Origin: JAGVSR01 sp963825555
GTDB lineage: Bacteria > Pseudomonadota > Alphaproteobacteria > Rhizobiales > Hyphomicrobiaceae
Direction of reading: 5' to 3'
Length of the DNA: 64,000 nt
Assembly: GCA_963825555.1 (NCBI GenBank)
Contig: CAWGTZ010000026.1
Location: 120,175 to 184,174, forward strand
The notes under the pieces are model-generated. The model was not told the origin of the DNA. It ran no database searches and saw only the letters and a program-made list of their open reading frames with translations. The position numbers were made by a program, and so were the translations under genes. This document shows, piece by piece, positions 15,307 to 24,902 of the stretch; positions within the stretch are counted from its first letter, which is position 1, and every line of letters starts with the position of its first letter.

Positions 15307-17730
15307 TCAGTTACAGCGAGAAAAACCGCAGATGCCGCAGGTCCAGCACCCTTCGCGTTTGACAAACGCGGCCATGCCGCATCTGGGGCAGGGACGGCCG
15401 CCTGCCACTTTTCTGACCTGATCGGCTCCGCCTTGGGCCGCCATCTCCAGCGTTCCAGAATCGCCTGCCGGCGTGCCGGCGGGTCCGGTTTGCTCCGCCG
15501 GGCCCAAGAAGCCGATCCGACGCATGTGGGTCTCGATCACGTCGCCGATGGCGGCGAGCAAACTCGGCACATAGCGCCCCCCGATGAAACGTCCGCCCTG
15601 CGGATCGAACACCGCCTTCAATTCCTCGGCTACGAACGAGACGTCGCCGCCGCGGCGGAAGACAGCGCTGATCATGCGTGTCAGCGCGACGGTCCAGGCG
15701 TAGTGCTCCAGATTGCGGGTGTTGATAAAGATTTCGAACGGCCGTCTTCGCGGCGCGCTTCCGGGCTCGCCCCCCTCCACCTCGATGTCGTTGATGGTGA
15801 TGTAGATGGCATGCTCGCTGTCGGGCCAGCGCAACTTGTAGGTCGAGCCGGACAGGACCGGTGCCCGTTCAAGCGGCTTGGAGAGATAGACGATGTCGCC
15901 TGTTCCCGTGCGAGCCGGCGCGGGAGCAGCAGCGGGAGTGGCAACCATTTCATTTTCGGCAGGCGCGGCTGGCTCGGCCCCGGACACAGCGGGAGCATCC
16001 ACCGGAGCGAGCACGGCACCAGTCACGAGGTTCGGCCTGTAGGTCGTGCAGCCCTTGAGGCCCAGTTCGAATGCCTCGCGATAGATAGACATGAAGGCGT
16101 CGAAGGGCAGGTCGACCGGGCAGTTGATAGTCTTGGAAATGGAGCTGTCCACATGCCGCTGCACAGCGGCCTGCATCCGCAGGTGATCGCGGGGCGTGAG
16201 ATCGTTCGCGGTGACGAACGCTTCGGGCAGGTCGCCTGTATTACCGCCTTGAGCCTTGTAAAGCGCGAATGCGTAGTCCTCGAGGATCTCTTCGCGCGCG
16301 TGGCCTGCGGCATCCAGAATTCGCCGCCGCGTGAGGAAATCAAAAACGGGTTCGATGCCGCTCGAAACATTGCCTGCAAAGAGCGAAATCGTGCCCGTGG
16401 GCGCAATGGAGGTCACGCAACCATTTCGGATACCGTGCTTGGCGATTGCCTTGCGCACCTCTTTATCGTGCGCCTGGATATGCGGACGCTCCAGATAAAG
16501 ATCGGGCTCGAACAACGGGAAGGCGCCCTTTTCGCGGGCAATTTCGGTGCTGGCGAGATAGGCGGCACGCGATATCGCGGCCATCCAGTCGCCGGCAAGG
16601 GCCTGAGCGCGGTCGGATCCATAGCGCGCGCCCAACATGATGAGAGCATCGGCTAGTCCCGTGATCCCCAGACCGATCCTCCGCTTGGCTTTGGCCTCGT
16701 GGAGTTGGGCGGCGAGCGGGAAGCCCGACACATCAATGACGTTGTCGAGGAAGCGGACCGCGACACGGACCCGCTCCTCGATACGGGGTATGTCGAGAGC
16801 GGCATCGGCGGCGAACGGACGGGTGACGAACCGCGTGAGATTGATGGAGCCCAACAGGCAGGCGCCGTAAGGCGGCAGCGGTTGCTCTCCACACGGGTTC
16901 GTGGCGTGGATCGTTTCCGCATAGCCGAGGTTGTTCTGATGATTGACGCGATCGATGAAGATCACGCCGGGCTCGGCATAATCGTACGTGGCGCGCATGA
17001 TACGCTCCCACAAGGCTTTCGCGGAAACCTCGCGGTAGACCCTGCCATCGAACACGAGCGGCCAGGGTGCATCTCGCGTGACCGCGTCCATGAACCCATC
17101 GGTGACAAGTACGGAGAGATTGAAATTGCGCAGGCGTGCGGCATCCGCCTTGGCGTCTATGAAGGCCTCGATGTCGGGATGATCGCAGCGCATTGTCGCC
17201 ATCATGGCGCCGCGCCGCGCCCCCGCCGACATGATTGTGCGGCACATCGCGTCCCACACGTCCATGAAGCTCACCGGTCCTGAGGCATCTGCGCCAATGC
17301 TGCGAACGAGCGCGCCTTTGGGGCGTAGCGTCGAGAAGTCGTGTCCAATGCCGCCACCCTGCTGCATGGTGAGCGCGGCTTCCTTCACGTTTTCGAAGAT
17401 CGAGCCCAGATCGTCCTCGATCCGGCCCATGACGAAGCAGTTGAAGAGGGTGACCTCACGGCCTGTGCCGGCGCCTGCGAGGATCCGCCCGGCGGGCAGA
17501 AACCCGAAATCGGAGATGGCTTCGTAGAAGGTTTTGCCCCACGCCTTGCGGGACTTCCTGCCGCCCGGTTCGGCCGCGGCCACGGCATCGGCCACGCGCT
17601 GGAACGTGTCCTGAAGGTCGGCGTCGGAGGGCTGACCCGCCCGGCCGTTCCCGTCCGGCACCTTGAGCCGGTACTTCTGGTCCCAGATCTCCCGGGAGAT
17701 CGGAGCAGGGAAGGAAACGCTGTCAGTCAT
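15307..17730 (-). CDS. nrdJ: adenosylcobalamin-dependent (class II) ribonucleoside-diphosphate reductase
   Basis: An 807-aa class II reductase making deoxyribonucleotides with a cobalamin-generated thiyl radical. LFNCFV (Cys98) and the late CTTYRP supply the redox cysteine pair, and NPCGEQPLPPYGAC the radical cysteine. GGGIGHDFSTLRPKG and ITGLADALIMLG are family blocks. After the barrel come an Ala/Pro-rich linker and a TSCPD-like domain, and the last 27 residues form a Cys-rich zinc-ribbon-like tail with CPRCG and CGICG. No small subunit gene is nearby, as expected. The gene is single with a 104-bp gap to plsC. It allows DNA synthesis with or without oxygen if B12 is available. Confidence 0.94.
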   Translation of the reverse strand: MTDSVSFPAPISREIWDQKYRLKVPDGNGRAGQPSDADLQDTFQRVADAVAAAEPGGRKSRKAWGKTFYEAISDFGFLPAGRILAGAGTGREVTLFNCFVMGRIEDDLGSIFENVKEAALTMQQGGGIGHDFSTLRPKGALVRSIGADASGPVSFMDVWDAMCRTIMSAGARRGAMMATMRCDHPDIEAFIDAKADAARLRNFNLSVLVTDGFMDAVTRDAPWPLVFDGRVYREVSAKALWERIMRATYDYAEPGVIFIDRVNHQNNLGYAETIHATNPCGEQPLPPYGACLLGSINLTRFVTRPFAADAALDIPRIEERVRVAVRFLDNVIDVSGFPLAAQLHEAKAKRRIGLGITGLADALIMLGARYGSDRAQALAGDWMAAISRAAYLASTEIAREKGAFPLFEPDLYLERPHIQAHDKEVRKAIAKHGIRNGCVTSIAPTGTISLFAGNVSSGIEPVFDFLTRRRILDAAGHAREEILEDYAFALYKAQGGNTGDLPEAFVTANDLTPRDHLRMQAAVQRHVDSSISKTINCPVDLPFDAFMSIYREAFELGLKGCTTYRPNLVTGAVLAPVDAPAVSGAEPAAPAENEMVATPAAAPAPARTGTGDIVYLSKPLERAPVLSGSTYKLRWPDSEHAIYITINDIEVEGGEPGSAPRRRPFEIFINTRNLEHYAWTVALTRMISAVFRRGGDVSFVAEELKAVFDPQGGRFIGGRYVPSLLAAIGDVIETHMRRIGFLGPAEQTGPAGTPAGDSGTLEMAAQGGADQVRKVAGGRPCPRCGMAAFVKREGCWTCGICGFSRCN

Positions 17731-17833
17731 GGCGACGCCGCGAACTCAGGGAAAGCTCTGACAAAAAATAGAGGGCGACGCCTTAAAAGTCAATGAATGT
17801 TCCTGCAATGTTTTAATTTTGTTCTCAAGTATG

Positions 17834-18595
17834 TCAATTTTGGAGTGTCACTTTTTCTGAACAGGAGAACGGTGGGGGGTTCGGGGCGGCGAGAGCTTCG
17901 TTCATGAGGCGGTGACTGGCGGTCTCTATCGCCGTTTCGATCCGTTCCTTGGCCGCCTTGCGCGGCAGGCCCGGTGGAATGGGGTCCAGGAACTCGACCA
18001 CGATTGTGCCCGGATAGCGCATCATCCGTCGACGCGGCCAAAATAGCCCGGAATTGAGCGCCAGAGGAACGCATGGCACGCCGAGGGCGTCGTAGAGAGC
18101 CAGATAGCCCGGCTTGTAGTCGGGAGGGGCGCCTGGCGCCACGCGCGTGCCCTCTGGGAAGATGAGGATCTGGCGGCCTTTCGCAACGCGGTCCTTTGCG
18201 TCTGCGACCATTGCCTTCAAAGCGGCGGCCGCCTTGTCGCGCTTGACCATGATGTGCGCGAACTTCACGCAGAACCAGCCGTAGAAGGGGATCCACTTCA
18301 ACTCGTCTTTTAGGATGATGGCGGGATCGTCGAACAGCGGGATGAGGGCGAAGGTGTCCCAGGCCGACTGGTGTTTGGCGACAATGAGCACCGGGCCCTT
18401 TGGCAGCTTATCGCGCCCTCTCACCTCCATTTTCGTACCGACAATCGTCGCCAGCAGCCATGTCGCGATGCGGGCATGGAGCTTCAGACCGGCCATGGCC
18501 CAGCTTCTAGGTGCCAGAAGCAGCCACGAAAGCATAACGAGCATGAGGCCCGTCACGAGGTAGAACGCGGCGGCGTATAGAAGGGAGCGCAGCAT
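17834..18595 (-). CDS. plsC: 1-acyl-sn-glycerol-3-phosphate acyltransferase
   Basis: A 253-aa membrane-bound acyltransferase that makes phosphatidic acid from lysophosphatidic acid. An N-terminal hydrophobic segment (LLYAAAFYLVTGLMLVML) precedes the catalytic HX4D motif KHQSAWDTF near residue 73, and IFPEGTRVAPG is the glycerol-phosphate binding block. The ATG at 18595 is chosen because the membrane anchor begins there; the frame extends to 18721 without protein-like content. It is the last gene of ftsE-ftsX-ydcF-plsC, linking division and phospholipid synthesis. Confidence 0.92.
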   Translation of the reverse strand: MLRSLLYAAAFYLVTGLMLVMLSWLLLAPRSWAMAGLKLHARIATWLLATIVGTKMEVRGRDKLPKGPVLIVAKHQSAWDTFALIPLFDDPAIILKDELKWIPFYGWFCVKFAHIMVKRDKAAAALKAMVADAKDRVAKGRQILIFPEGTRVAPGAPPDYKPGYLALYDALGVPCVPLALNSGLFWPRRRMMRYPGTIVVEFLDPIPPGLPRKAAKERIETAIETASHRLMNEALAAPNPPPFSCSEKVTLQN

Positions 18596-18674
18596 CGGCT
18601 GTGGAATCCCGGGGCTTGGACTGGTTGCGACCGCGCGCCCACGCCGGATGCGGGCGCCAGTCGGGATTTGGGTA

Positions 18675-19322
18675 TCACGACTTGGGCGCGGGCTCGCTTC
18701 CGGCCGCTGCGACCGATCCACTCTCGAAGGGGGTCATCGCGCGGTGCAAAGCAAAGCGTGCCGCAGATGGCAGGAACTTGAGGTATTCCGCAACCAGATT
18801 TCGCAGAGTGACCGGACTGAGCCACCAAGCCTCAGTGTCGAAAACAGTCGGTGTGACCGGATGGGGAATGAGACGGGTGCCGGGCAGATATCGGGAGAGT
18901 TCCACGAGACTGCGCGGCATGTGGTAGTTCGAAGTGACCACAATCAGCGAGGCGTAGCGGTTTTCCTCTACCCAAGTCCGCGTCTCTGATGCATTGCCGA
19001 TGGTGTTGAGCGCAGTATAACCGAGATCGACACAGCAATTGAATTTCTGCTTGTCGAGGCCAGAGAGCCGCAGCAGATCCGACTGGCTGGTTTGTGTGTT
19101 CACGCCCGAGATGAGCAGTCGCCGACCGAAGCCTTCCTCCAGGAGTCGCGCGCCTTCCTTGATGCGGGACTGTCCGCCCGTCAGCACCACGATGCCGTCG
19201 GCTTTGTCGCTGGCGGCAACCGGTGCGCGCATGACGTTCGATGCGAACAAGATGAAGCCGAGCGCCAAGCCCCAGACGGCCAGCGCCATGATCACGGCAG
19301 ATATGCGCAGCGTTCGCGACAT
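18675..19322 (-). CDS. YdcF-like (DUF218) membrane-anchored protein
   Basis: A 215-aa protein with an N-terminal membrane anchor (VIMALAVWGLALGFILF) and a DUF218 domain: DGIVVLTGGQSRIKEGARLL, then VDLGYTALNTIGNASETRTW and LIVVTSNYHMPRS. E. coli YdcF binds SAM and SanA/ElyC relatives affect the envelope; the precise reaction is unknown. It sits between ftsX and plsC in a gene order common in Rhizobiales, which fits an envelope role. Confidence 0.88.
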   Translation of the reverse strand: MSRTLRISAVIMALAVWGLALGFILFASNVMRAPVAASDKADGIVVLTGGQSRIKEGARLLEEGFGRRLLISGVNTQTSQSDLLRLSGLDKQKFNCCVDLGYTALNTIGNASETRTWVEENRYASLIVVTSNYHMPRSLVELSRYLPGTRLIPHPVTPTVFDTEAWWLSPVTLRNLVAEYLKFLPSAARFALHRAMTPFESGSVAAAGSEPAPKS

Positions 19323-19472
19323 CGGCTTGGGGGCGCTTCGGCGCCATATCTCCTTCGAAGAGCGGATAATTGTAACAAACTATCCGATTTCGTCACCGTT
19401 GTGACCTGCAATTAAACGCGGTTCGCTAGTGACCGTACGCAGAGCAAATAAACTGTTTAGGGCATCAGCAAC

Positions 19473-20630
19473 TCAGCGCTTGGCGTTGAGAATCCGGAAC
19501 ACGCCTAGGCGGCTCGTCAACATGCAAAGGGCCGAAATGATCACGACCACGATGCCGAGCAGCACGAACCCGGCCGTGTCGAGAGAACCCGACCCGATAA
19601 GCCGGTGCATCTCGGCCATCATGATCGGGCCGCCTCCAAGAAACTCCATGACGAGCGGCATTGTAAGAAAGACCAGCGCCGCCAGCGCCGCGCCCACGCA
19701 GCCGGCTCGGATTCCGAGGCGCAGAAAATGCTTCTCGAATTCGCGGGCGATGAAACGGTCCGTGGCACCGACGAAATGCAGGACCTCTACGATCTCGCGG
19801 TTCGAAGCCATGGAACTCTTGGTCGCCGAGATGATGATGGCCGTCGTCGCCGCGGCGACGAGAACGAGGATCGCGATGCCGCCGAGGGCGAGCGAGCGGG
19901 TGACGGTGCGGATCTGGCGCTGCCACTGCCGATGGTCATCGAGCGACACGCCCGGGAATTTTTCGGTGAGTTGCTTACTCACGGCCTGTAGATCCACCCC
20001 GGACGTGCGATCAAGCTCGACCGCGATTAGCCGGGGCACGGGTAATGCCTTCAAGGCATCGGACTTGCCGAGCCAGGGTTCCAGAAGGGCGGCCGAGGCT
20101 TCGATGTCGAGCGGCCGGGCTGCCGTTATGCCGCCCGTCTGGGACAAAAGGGCCGCGACGTCCGCCACGGTCTTGTTCGTGTCCACGCCATCTTTGGGCT
20201 CGATCTGGACAGTGACTTCGCTTGCCAGATCCTTCAGCCATGCGTCTGCGGACTGGTTCACCATGTAGACGGCGCCGGCGGTGAGGCAGGCTAGGAAGCA
20301 CATGATCGCGATGACGAGTGTGAGAGAGCGGCCCGTCACGGAGCCCGCCGGCACAATAGGTGCGTTCATCTGCGCCCGGCCTCGACGGCGCGGCGCCTCG
20401 ACGATTTCCGGCCGCGGTTCCGGCTCAAGGCGCGGCGGCGCATCCACGTAGCCCTGATGGGTCGCATAATCCCGGTCGCCGAATTCGGTCGGATGAGCGG
20501 CCGGTCCATGCGCAGAAGCAGGACCCGTCACGGGTCCCGTGACCGGGTCGTCGTAGTATTCGTCGGCCTCGGTCCGGTAGCGGCCAGCGGCCCCCGGACG
20601 CGCCGGTATCTTGTCATACGATCCGGACAT
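19473..20630 (-). CDS. ftsX: cell division protein FtsX
   Basis: A 385-aa integral membrane protein, the permease-like partner of FtsE that controls septal peptidoglycan hydrolysis. It has an N-terminal cytoplasmic extension of about 100 residues with Pro/Gly repeats (PVTGPVTGP), a first membrane span near residue 105, a periplasmic extracellular-loop domain, and three further spans, with SMASNREIVEVLHFVGATDRFIAREF as the conserved FtsX coupling region. Its start overlaps the ftsE end by 17 nt. The long extension is typical of alphaproteobacterial FtsX but of unknown role. Confidence 0.93.
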   Translation of the reverse strand: MSGSYDKIPARPGAAGRYRTEADEYYDDPVTGPVTGPASAHGPAAHPTEFGDRDYATHQGYVDAPPRLEPEPRPEIVEAPRRRGRAQMNAPIVPAGSVTGRSLTLVIAIMCFLACLTAGAVYMVNQSADAWLKDLASEVTVQIEPKDGVDTNKTVADVAALLSQTGGITAARPLDIEASAALLEPWLGKSDALKALPVPRLIAVELDRTSGVDLQAVSKQLTEKFPGVSLDDHRQWQRQIRTVTRSLALGGIAILVLVAAATTAIIISATKSSMASNREIVEVLHFVGATDRFIAREFEKHFLRLGIRAGCVGAALAALVFLTMPLVMEFLGGGPIMMAEMHRLIGSGSLDTAGFVLLGIVVVIISALCMLTSRLGVFRILNAKR

Positions 20631-21270
20631 GGCCGTTGTGCAATTCCAATCGCGGCGCCTTGAACTGCCGCATGAGCTGATGGTCGTGGGTCGCGATCAC
20701 CACGGATGTTCCGAGCCTGTTGAGCTCAATGAACAGACGCAGCAGACGTCGCGCCATCTGCGGGTCGACGTTACCGGTCGGTTCGTCGGCGAGCAGAATT
20801 TCCGGCTTGCCGATAACCGCCCTGGCGATTGCGGCGCGTTGTTTCTCACCGCCCGACAGTACGGACGGATAGGCATGCATGCGGTCGCCCAGACCAACCC
20901 ACTGTAGAAGGTCAGTCACATCCTCCCGGTAGTCGTCGATTTTCTTGCCGACCACGCGCAGCGGCAAGGCAACATTCTCCCAAGTCGTCAGGTGGTCGAG
21001 CAGGCGGAAATCCTGGAACACGATGCCGATCCGGCGTCTCAATTGTGCGCGCTTGGCCGTGGTGACGCGACTGATGTCCTGGCCGAACATCTCGATCCTA
21101 CCCCGCGAGGGATGTATCGACATGAAGAGCAGGCGCAGAAGGGACGACTTGCCGGCACCCGATGCTCCATGAAGGAAGTGGAACGAGCCGGGTCTGAGCT
21201 CGATATTCACATCCGAGAGCACGTCGGGCCCGCGGTCGTAGTGGAGCGCGACATTCGACAACCGGATCAC
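20614..21270 (-). CDS. ftsE: cell division ATP-binding protein FtsE
   Basis: A 218-aa ABC ATPase. Walker A is HGASGAGKSSLLRLL near residue 34, the signature LSGGEKQRAAIARA near 139, and Walker B ILLADEPTGNVD near 158; the switch His is in VIATHDHQL. It powers FtsX-dependent activation of septal murein hydrolases. It is the first gene of ftsE-ftsX-ydcF-plsC and is divergent from hpt across a 209-bp gap that must hold both promoters. Confidence 0.95.
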   Translation of the reverse strand: MIRLSNVALHYDRGPDVLSDVNIELRPGSFHFLHGASGAGKSSLLRLLFMSIHPSRGRIEMFGQDISRVTTAKRAQLRRRIGIVFQDFRLLDHLTTWENVALPLRVVGKKIDDYREDVTDLLQWVGLGDRMHAYPSVLSGGEKQRAAIARAVIGKPEILLADEPTGNVDPQMARRLLRLFIELNRLGTSVVIATHDHQLMRQFKAPRLELHNGHVRIV

Positions 21271-21479
21271 GGGTTTCCTGCGGAAGTTGGAGCTTACGAC
21301 AGATTCGGGCGGTTTATGCAGCCAAAGCTACCCTGGGATCAATCGATTACGATTGTGGCGTTGTCGTGTACGCGCTTCGGCAAAGCAAATTCCCACGGTG
21401 AGACTTGCAGATTAGGACTGGGAGGCCGATACCATAACAAGCGAATCAGGAACTTGGGTAACAAAAGGGGCCGGCTGGC

Positions 21480-22031
21480 ATGGCAACGGGCGCCAACACG
21501 GCGGACAGCGGCGTGGAGATAGTCTACTCGGCTGAGGACATCGAAAATCGCCTCGAGGAGCTGGCGGCCGAGGTCAAGGCTGCGAACCTCAAAAACCTTC
21601 TCGTCGTCGCAATTCTGAAGGGGAGCTTCGTCTTCGCTGCCGATCTCATCCGGGCTTTGCACCGGGCGGGACTCGAGCCGGAGGTCGATTTTCTGACCTT
21701 GTCGAGCTACAAAAAGAGCAAGATTTCGTCGGGAAGGGTCGAGATCCTGCGCGATCTCGACCTGACGGTCGAAGGGCGTAACATTCTTATAATCGACGAC
21801 GTTCTCGACAGCGGCCGCACGTTGGCCTTCGCCAAGGATCTGCTCGCGGCCCGCGGGGCGACGGCCATCAAGACATGTGTGCTGCTTGAGAAACAGGTGC
21901 CACGCGCCGTGGAGGTCAAGGCCGATTTCAGCGCGTTTACGTGTCCCGACGAGTTTGTCGTCGGCTACGGCATGGATGTCGCCCACCGCTATCGCGAACT
22001 GCCGTTCGTGGGGCGCATCACAAAGCATTGA
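21480..22031 (+). CDS. hpt: hypoxanthine phosphoribosyltransferase
   Basis: A 183-aa purine salvage enzyme converting hypoxanthine (and usually guanine) with PRPP to the nucleotide. The PRPP loop ILIIDDVLDSGRTL is near residue 101, the flexible-loop LSSYKKSKISSGRV near 76, and the C-terminal FVVGYGMDVAHRYRELPFVG is diagnostic. An AAAGGGG-type ribosome binding site precedes the ATG. A receiver-domain gene follows 40 nt downstream and may be co-transcribed. Confidence 0.95.
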   Translation: MATGANTADSGVEIVYSAEDIENRLEELAAEVKAANLKNLLVVAILKGSFVFAADLIRALHRAGLEPEVDFLTLSSYKKSKISSGRVEILRDLDLTVEGRNILIIDDVLDSGRTLAFAKDLLAARGATAIKTCVLLEKQVPRAVEVKADFSAFTCPDEFVVGYGMDVAHRYRELPFVGRITKH

Positions 22032-22071
22032 CGAGACGTAATCACGAAGCACCAAGCGGAGGGCTTTCCTC

Positions 22072-22431
22072 ATGGCGCGCATCCTTCTGGCGGACGACGA
22101 TGCCACGGTGCGTGATCTGGTCGAGAGAGTGCTGGTGGCCGGCGGGCACGGCGTTCTCACCGCCCAGGATGGCCAGGAAGCGCTGGCTCTGGGAGAGAGC
22201 GGCGCGGACATCGATGCTCTCGTCACCGATGTTGAGATGCCGGGTCTCGATGGCATCTCGCTGGCGAAGCGGCTAAGCGTCTCGCGGCCCGGTCTGCGCG
22301 TTCTGTTGATGAGCGGATACCCGGAGCATCTGGAACGTGGGATCACCGAAATCGGCGGCCGCATCGAGGTTCTGACGAAGCCCTGTTCGATCGACGAAAT
22401 CCGCCGGCGTCTGGAAGCACTCCTGGCGTGA
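22072..22431 (+). CDS. single-domain response regulator
   Basis: A 119-aa stand-alone receiver domain. The acidic pair is LLADDDATVRD near residues 7-9, the phosphorylatable Asp is in LVTDVEMPGLDG near residue 53, the Thr/Ser switch is in LLMSGYPE near 83, and the Lys in LTKPCSID near 104. No output domain is present. CpdR, a Caulobacter proteolysis adaptor, has the same size and fold, but the sequence alone does not prove that identity. No kinase gene is adjacent; AGGGCTTTCCTC upstream is a weak ribosome site. Confidence 0.9.
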   Translation: MARILLADDDATVRDLVERVLVAGGHGVLTAQDGQEALALGESGADIDALVTDVEMPGLDGISLAKRLSVSRPGLRVLLMSGYPEHLERGITEIGGRIEVLTKPCSIDEIRRRLEALLA

Positions 22432-22433
22432 TA

Positions 22434-23576
22434 TCAGCACGCGCCTTCGAGAAAACGCCCAATCCGGAACAGAGAGATATCGAATCGCGGCCGCTTGTTC
22501 ATGGCGAGGTCGGCCAGAATTTCTCCAACGACGCTGGCGAACTTATAGCCATGCCCCGAGCAGGGCGAGGCGACGAGGACTTCTGGAAATCCCGGCAGCG
22601 TATCCAGAATGAAGTGCTCGTCGGGCGTGTTTGTGAAGAGGCAGGCACGCATGGCCAGGCATGCGCCGTCCGCGTCGGGGAAATAGCGCCGGATACCTTC
22701 GCGCAGCACCTCCTCGTCGCGCGGGGTGGGTTCGCGCGAGATTGTGTCGGCTGATCCCGTCTCATGCAGGTGGTGGTAGAGGCCGATCTTGAAGCCAGGC
22801 ACATGCCAGACAGGGAACTGGTAGAAGTGCCCGAGATCGGTTTTGATGTTCGAGACGGGAAACGTGCCGACACGAAAGAGCTCGGGACGAATGGGCTGAA
22901 ACCACCCGAGCACCTGCCGTTCAGGGATGGCGACATCGGCGAGGTCCGGCACGTGTTGGCCGATCCACCCGCCGGACGAAAGGACAAGGCGGCCCGCTTC
23001 GTAGGTCGCCTTGGATGTGCGCACACGTACTCCGCCGCCGGGTAATGGCTCAAAGTCGACGAGCGGTTCGCGGGTGCGAATAATCGCGCCTGATTCCGTC
23101 GCCAGCCCGGCAGCCGCGATAATTGCGCGCTCTGAAGCCACGAACCCGCCATCGCCCTGGAACACCGCCTCGTAGCCGTCAGGAAGCCGGTAGCCAGGAT
23201 AGCGCATCATGACGTGAGCACTGTCGAGCAACTCGTGGGGCAGATCGTGTTTCCGGCAACTGGCCAGCGAGCCCGCTATGACGGGTGCGCCCTTTGGCCC
23301 GATGTCGAGTGATCCCGTGATCCAGAGCAGTTGTTCGCCGGCGCGCGTTTCGAGGTCGCGCCACAATTCATAAGCGCGGCGAAGGAGCGGCACGTAGCTC
23401 GGGTCCTCGAAGTAGGCGAGACGGATGATGCGGTTGACGCCGTGGGACGAGCCCATCGTATGCGGTATGTCGAAGCGTTCCAGGCCCAGAACCCGCTGGC
23501 CGCGCCGCGCGAGCTGCAAGCAGGTCTGCGCACCCATTCCGCCTACGCCGGCAACGATCACGTCGAAGCGGTTCAT
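22434..23576 (-). CDS. monomeric sarcosine oxidase / N-methyltryptophan oxidase-like flavoprotein
   Basis: A 380-aa FAD-dependent amine oxidase of the MSOX/SolA family. The FAD-binding opening is DVIVAGVGGMGAQTCLQLARRG; GSSHGVNRIIRLAYFEDPSYVPL is the family block; and the covalent-flavin Cys lies in RACLFTNTPDEHFILD near residue 317, followed by SPCSGHGYKFA. It should demethylate a secondary amine (sarcosine or a similar N-methyl amino acid) producing formaldehyde and H2O2. The substrate is not certain. It is convergent with the receiver gene, only 2 nt apart. Confidence 0.88.
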   Translation of the reverse strand: MNRFDVIVAGVGGMGAQTCLQLARRGQRVLGLERFDIPHTMGSSHGVNRIIRLAYFEDPSYVPLLRRAYELWRDLETRAGEQLLWITGSLDIGPKGAPVIAGSLASCRKHDLPHELLDSAHVMMRYPGYRLPDGYEAVFQGDGGFVASERAIIAAAGLATESGAIIRTREPLVDFEPLPGGGVRVRTSKATYEAGRLVLSSGGWIGQHVPDLADVAIPERQVLGWFQPIRPELFRVGTFPVSNIKTDLGHFYQFPVWHVPGFKIGLYHHLHETGSADTISREPTPRDEEVLREGIRRYFPDADGACLAMRACLFTNTPDEHFILDTLPGFPEVLVASPCSGHGYKFASVVGEILADLAMNKRPRFDISLFRIGRFLEGAC

Positions 23577-23615
23577 GCGGCCTTCCGGTGCGGGAGCCGT
23601 CGCGGCTCAGGAACT

Positions 23616-24644
23616 TCAGCCGCCGGTCACGCTCATGTGGCGGGCAACGGCGGGCTTTCGGGTCGTGCGGTCGATGATGAAGTCATGGCCCTTCGGCTTG
23701 CGGGCGATGGCGCCGTCGATGGCCTCATAAAGAAGCGTATCATCCGCGCAAGCGCGCAAGGGGGCGCGCAGGTCCGCCGCATCGTCCTGGCCCAGGCACA
23801 TGTAGAGCGTGCCCGTGCAGGTGAGGCGCACGCGATTGCAGCTTTCGCAGAAGTTATGGGTCATCGGCGTGATGAAGCCGAGCCGTCCGCCCGTCTCCTT
23901 CACTGTGGCATAACGAGCCGGACCGCCGGTGCGGTATGGAATATCTTCGAGCGTCCAGTGGTCTAGCAGGCGTGCGCGCACGATCGAAAGCGGGAGGTAC
24001 TGGTCAGTCCGATCGCCGTCGATATCGCCGAGCGGCATGGTCTCGATGAGCGTCAAGTCGGCGCCGCGCCCGTGGGCGAAACGAATGAGATCGTCGATCT
24101 CATTTTCGTTGACCCCTTTAAGAGCGACGGCATTGATCTTGATCTTGAGGCCCGCGCGCTGGGCTGCGTCCATGCCGTCGAGAACGGTGCGCAGATCCCC
24201 CCAGCGGGTAATCGCCTGGAACTTCACTGGATCCAGCGTGTCCATGGAGATGTTGATGCGCTCTACGCCGCAGGCCTTCAGGTCCGCTGCATACTTGGCG
24301 AGCTGGCTGCCATTCGTCGTCAGCGTCAGTTCGTCGAGCGCGCCCGCCTCCAGATGACGCGAGAGTGCCTGGAACAGCCAGAGAATGTTCTTGCGCACCA
24401 GTGGCTCGCCACCCGTGATGCGCAGTTTGCGCACCCCCTTGGCGACGAACGCCGAGCAAAGCCGGTCAAGCTCTTCCAGTGTCAGCAGGTCCCGCTTGGG
24501 CAGGAATGTCATGTTCTCCGACATGCAGTAGACGCAGCGGAAGTCGCAACGGTCCGTCACGGACACACGCAGGTAAGTCACGGCTCGTCCGAACGGGTCG
24601 ATCAAACCGGGCGTGGATGCGTGATTGGGCGGCACCATTGTCAC
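23616..24644 (-). CDS. moaA: GTP 3',8-cyclase, molybdenum cofactor synthesis
   Basis: A 342-aa radical SAM enzyme that makes the cyclic intermediate for molybdopterin. The N-terminal cluster ligands are Cys33, Cys37 and Cys40 (RCDFRCVYC), and the C-terminal substrate-binding cluster is CESCNRVRLTC with a third Cys in LYMC. The protein ends in the Gly-Gly that MoaA needs for activity. GGEPL follows the radical SAM Cys loop as expected. It is a single gene; the 258-bp region ahead holds no MoCo-riboswitch pattern that I could see. Confidence 0.95.
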   Translation of the reverse strand: MTMVPPNHASTPGLIDPFGRAVTYLRVSVTDRCDFRCVYCMSENMTFLPKRDLLTLEELDRLCSAFVAKGVRKLRITGGEPLVRKNILWLFQALSRHLEAGALDELTLTTNGSQLAKYAADLKACGVERINISMDTLDPVKFQAITRWGDLRTVLDGMDAAQRAGLKIKINAVALKGVNENEIDDLIRFAHGRGADLTLIETMPLGDIDGDRTDQYLPLSIVRARLLDHWTLEDIPYRTGGPARYATVKETGGRLGFITPMTHNFCESCNRVRLTCTGTLYMCLGQDDAADLRAPLRACADDTLLYEAIDGAIARKPKGHDFIIDRTTRKPAVARHMSVTGG

Positions 24645-24902
24645 TTTCTTTGTTCCGGGGACTTTTTCTTAGTAATTTGTGGGGTGAGTGGCATTGGAGT
24701 TCAAGTATTGAGCCCTCTATCTAACAACCCGGTGTGCCAGCGCAAGACGGACGTTAGGAGGGCTGCGGACGTTACGGGCGAGCCCCAGGCTGCTCCTGCT
24801 TGTCGATGACGGTTCAGCGCGTTACTGATACCCCCACAAATCACAACGATCCCGGTGGTCAATGGCCTGAAGGCCTGCTGCCCGTGGACAAGGGGGGAAG
24901 GC

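Noticed and set aside
17731..17833. Possible cobalamin riboswitch ahead of the B12-dependent reductase
   Set aside because: The gap is only about 100 bp and shows no B12-box or matching stems.
22072..22431. Naming the single receiver CpdR
   Set aside because: Size and fold agree, but no CpdR-specific residue pattern could be confirmed by eye.
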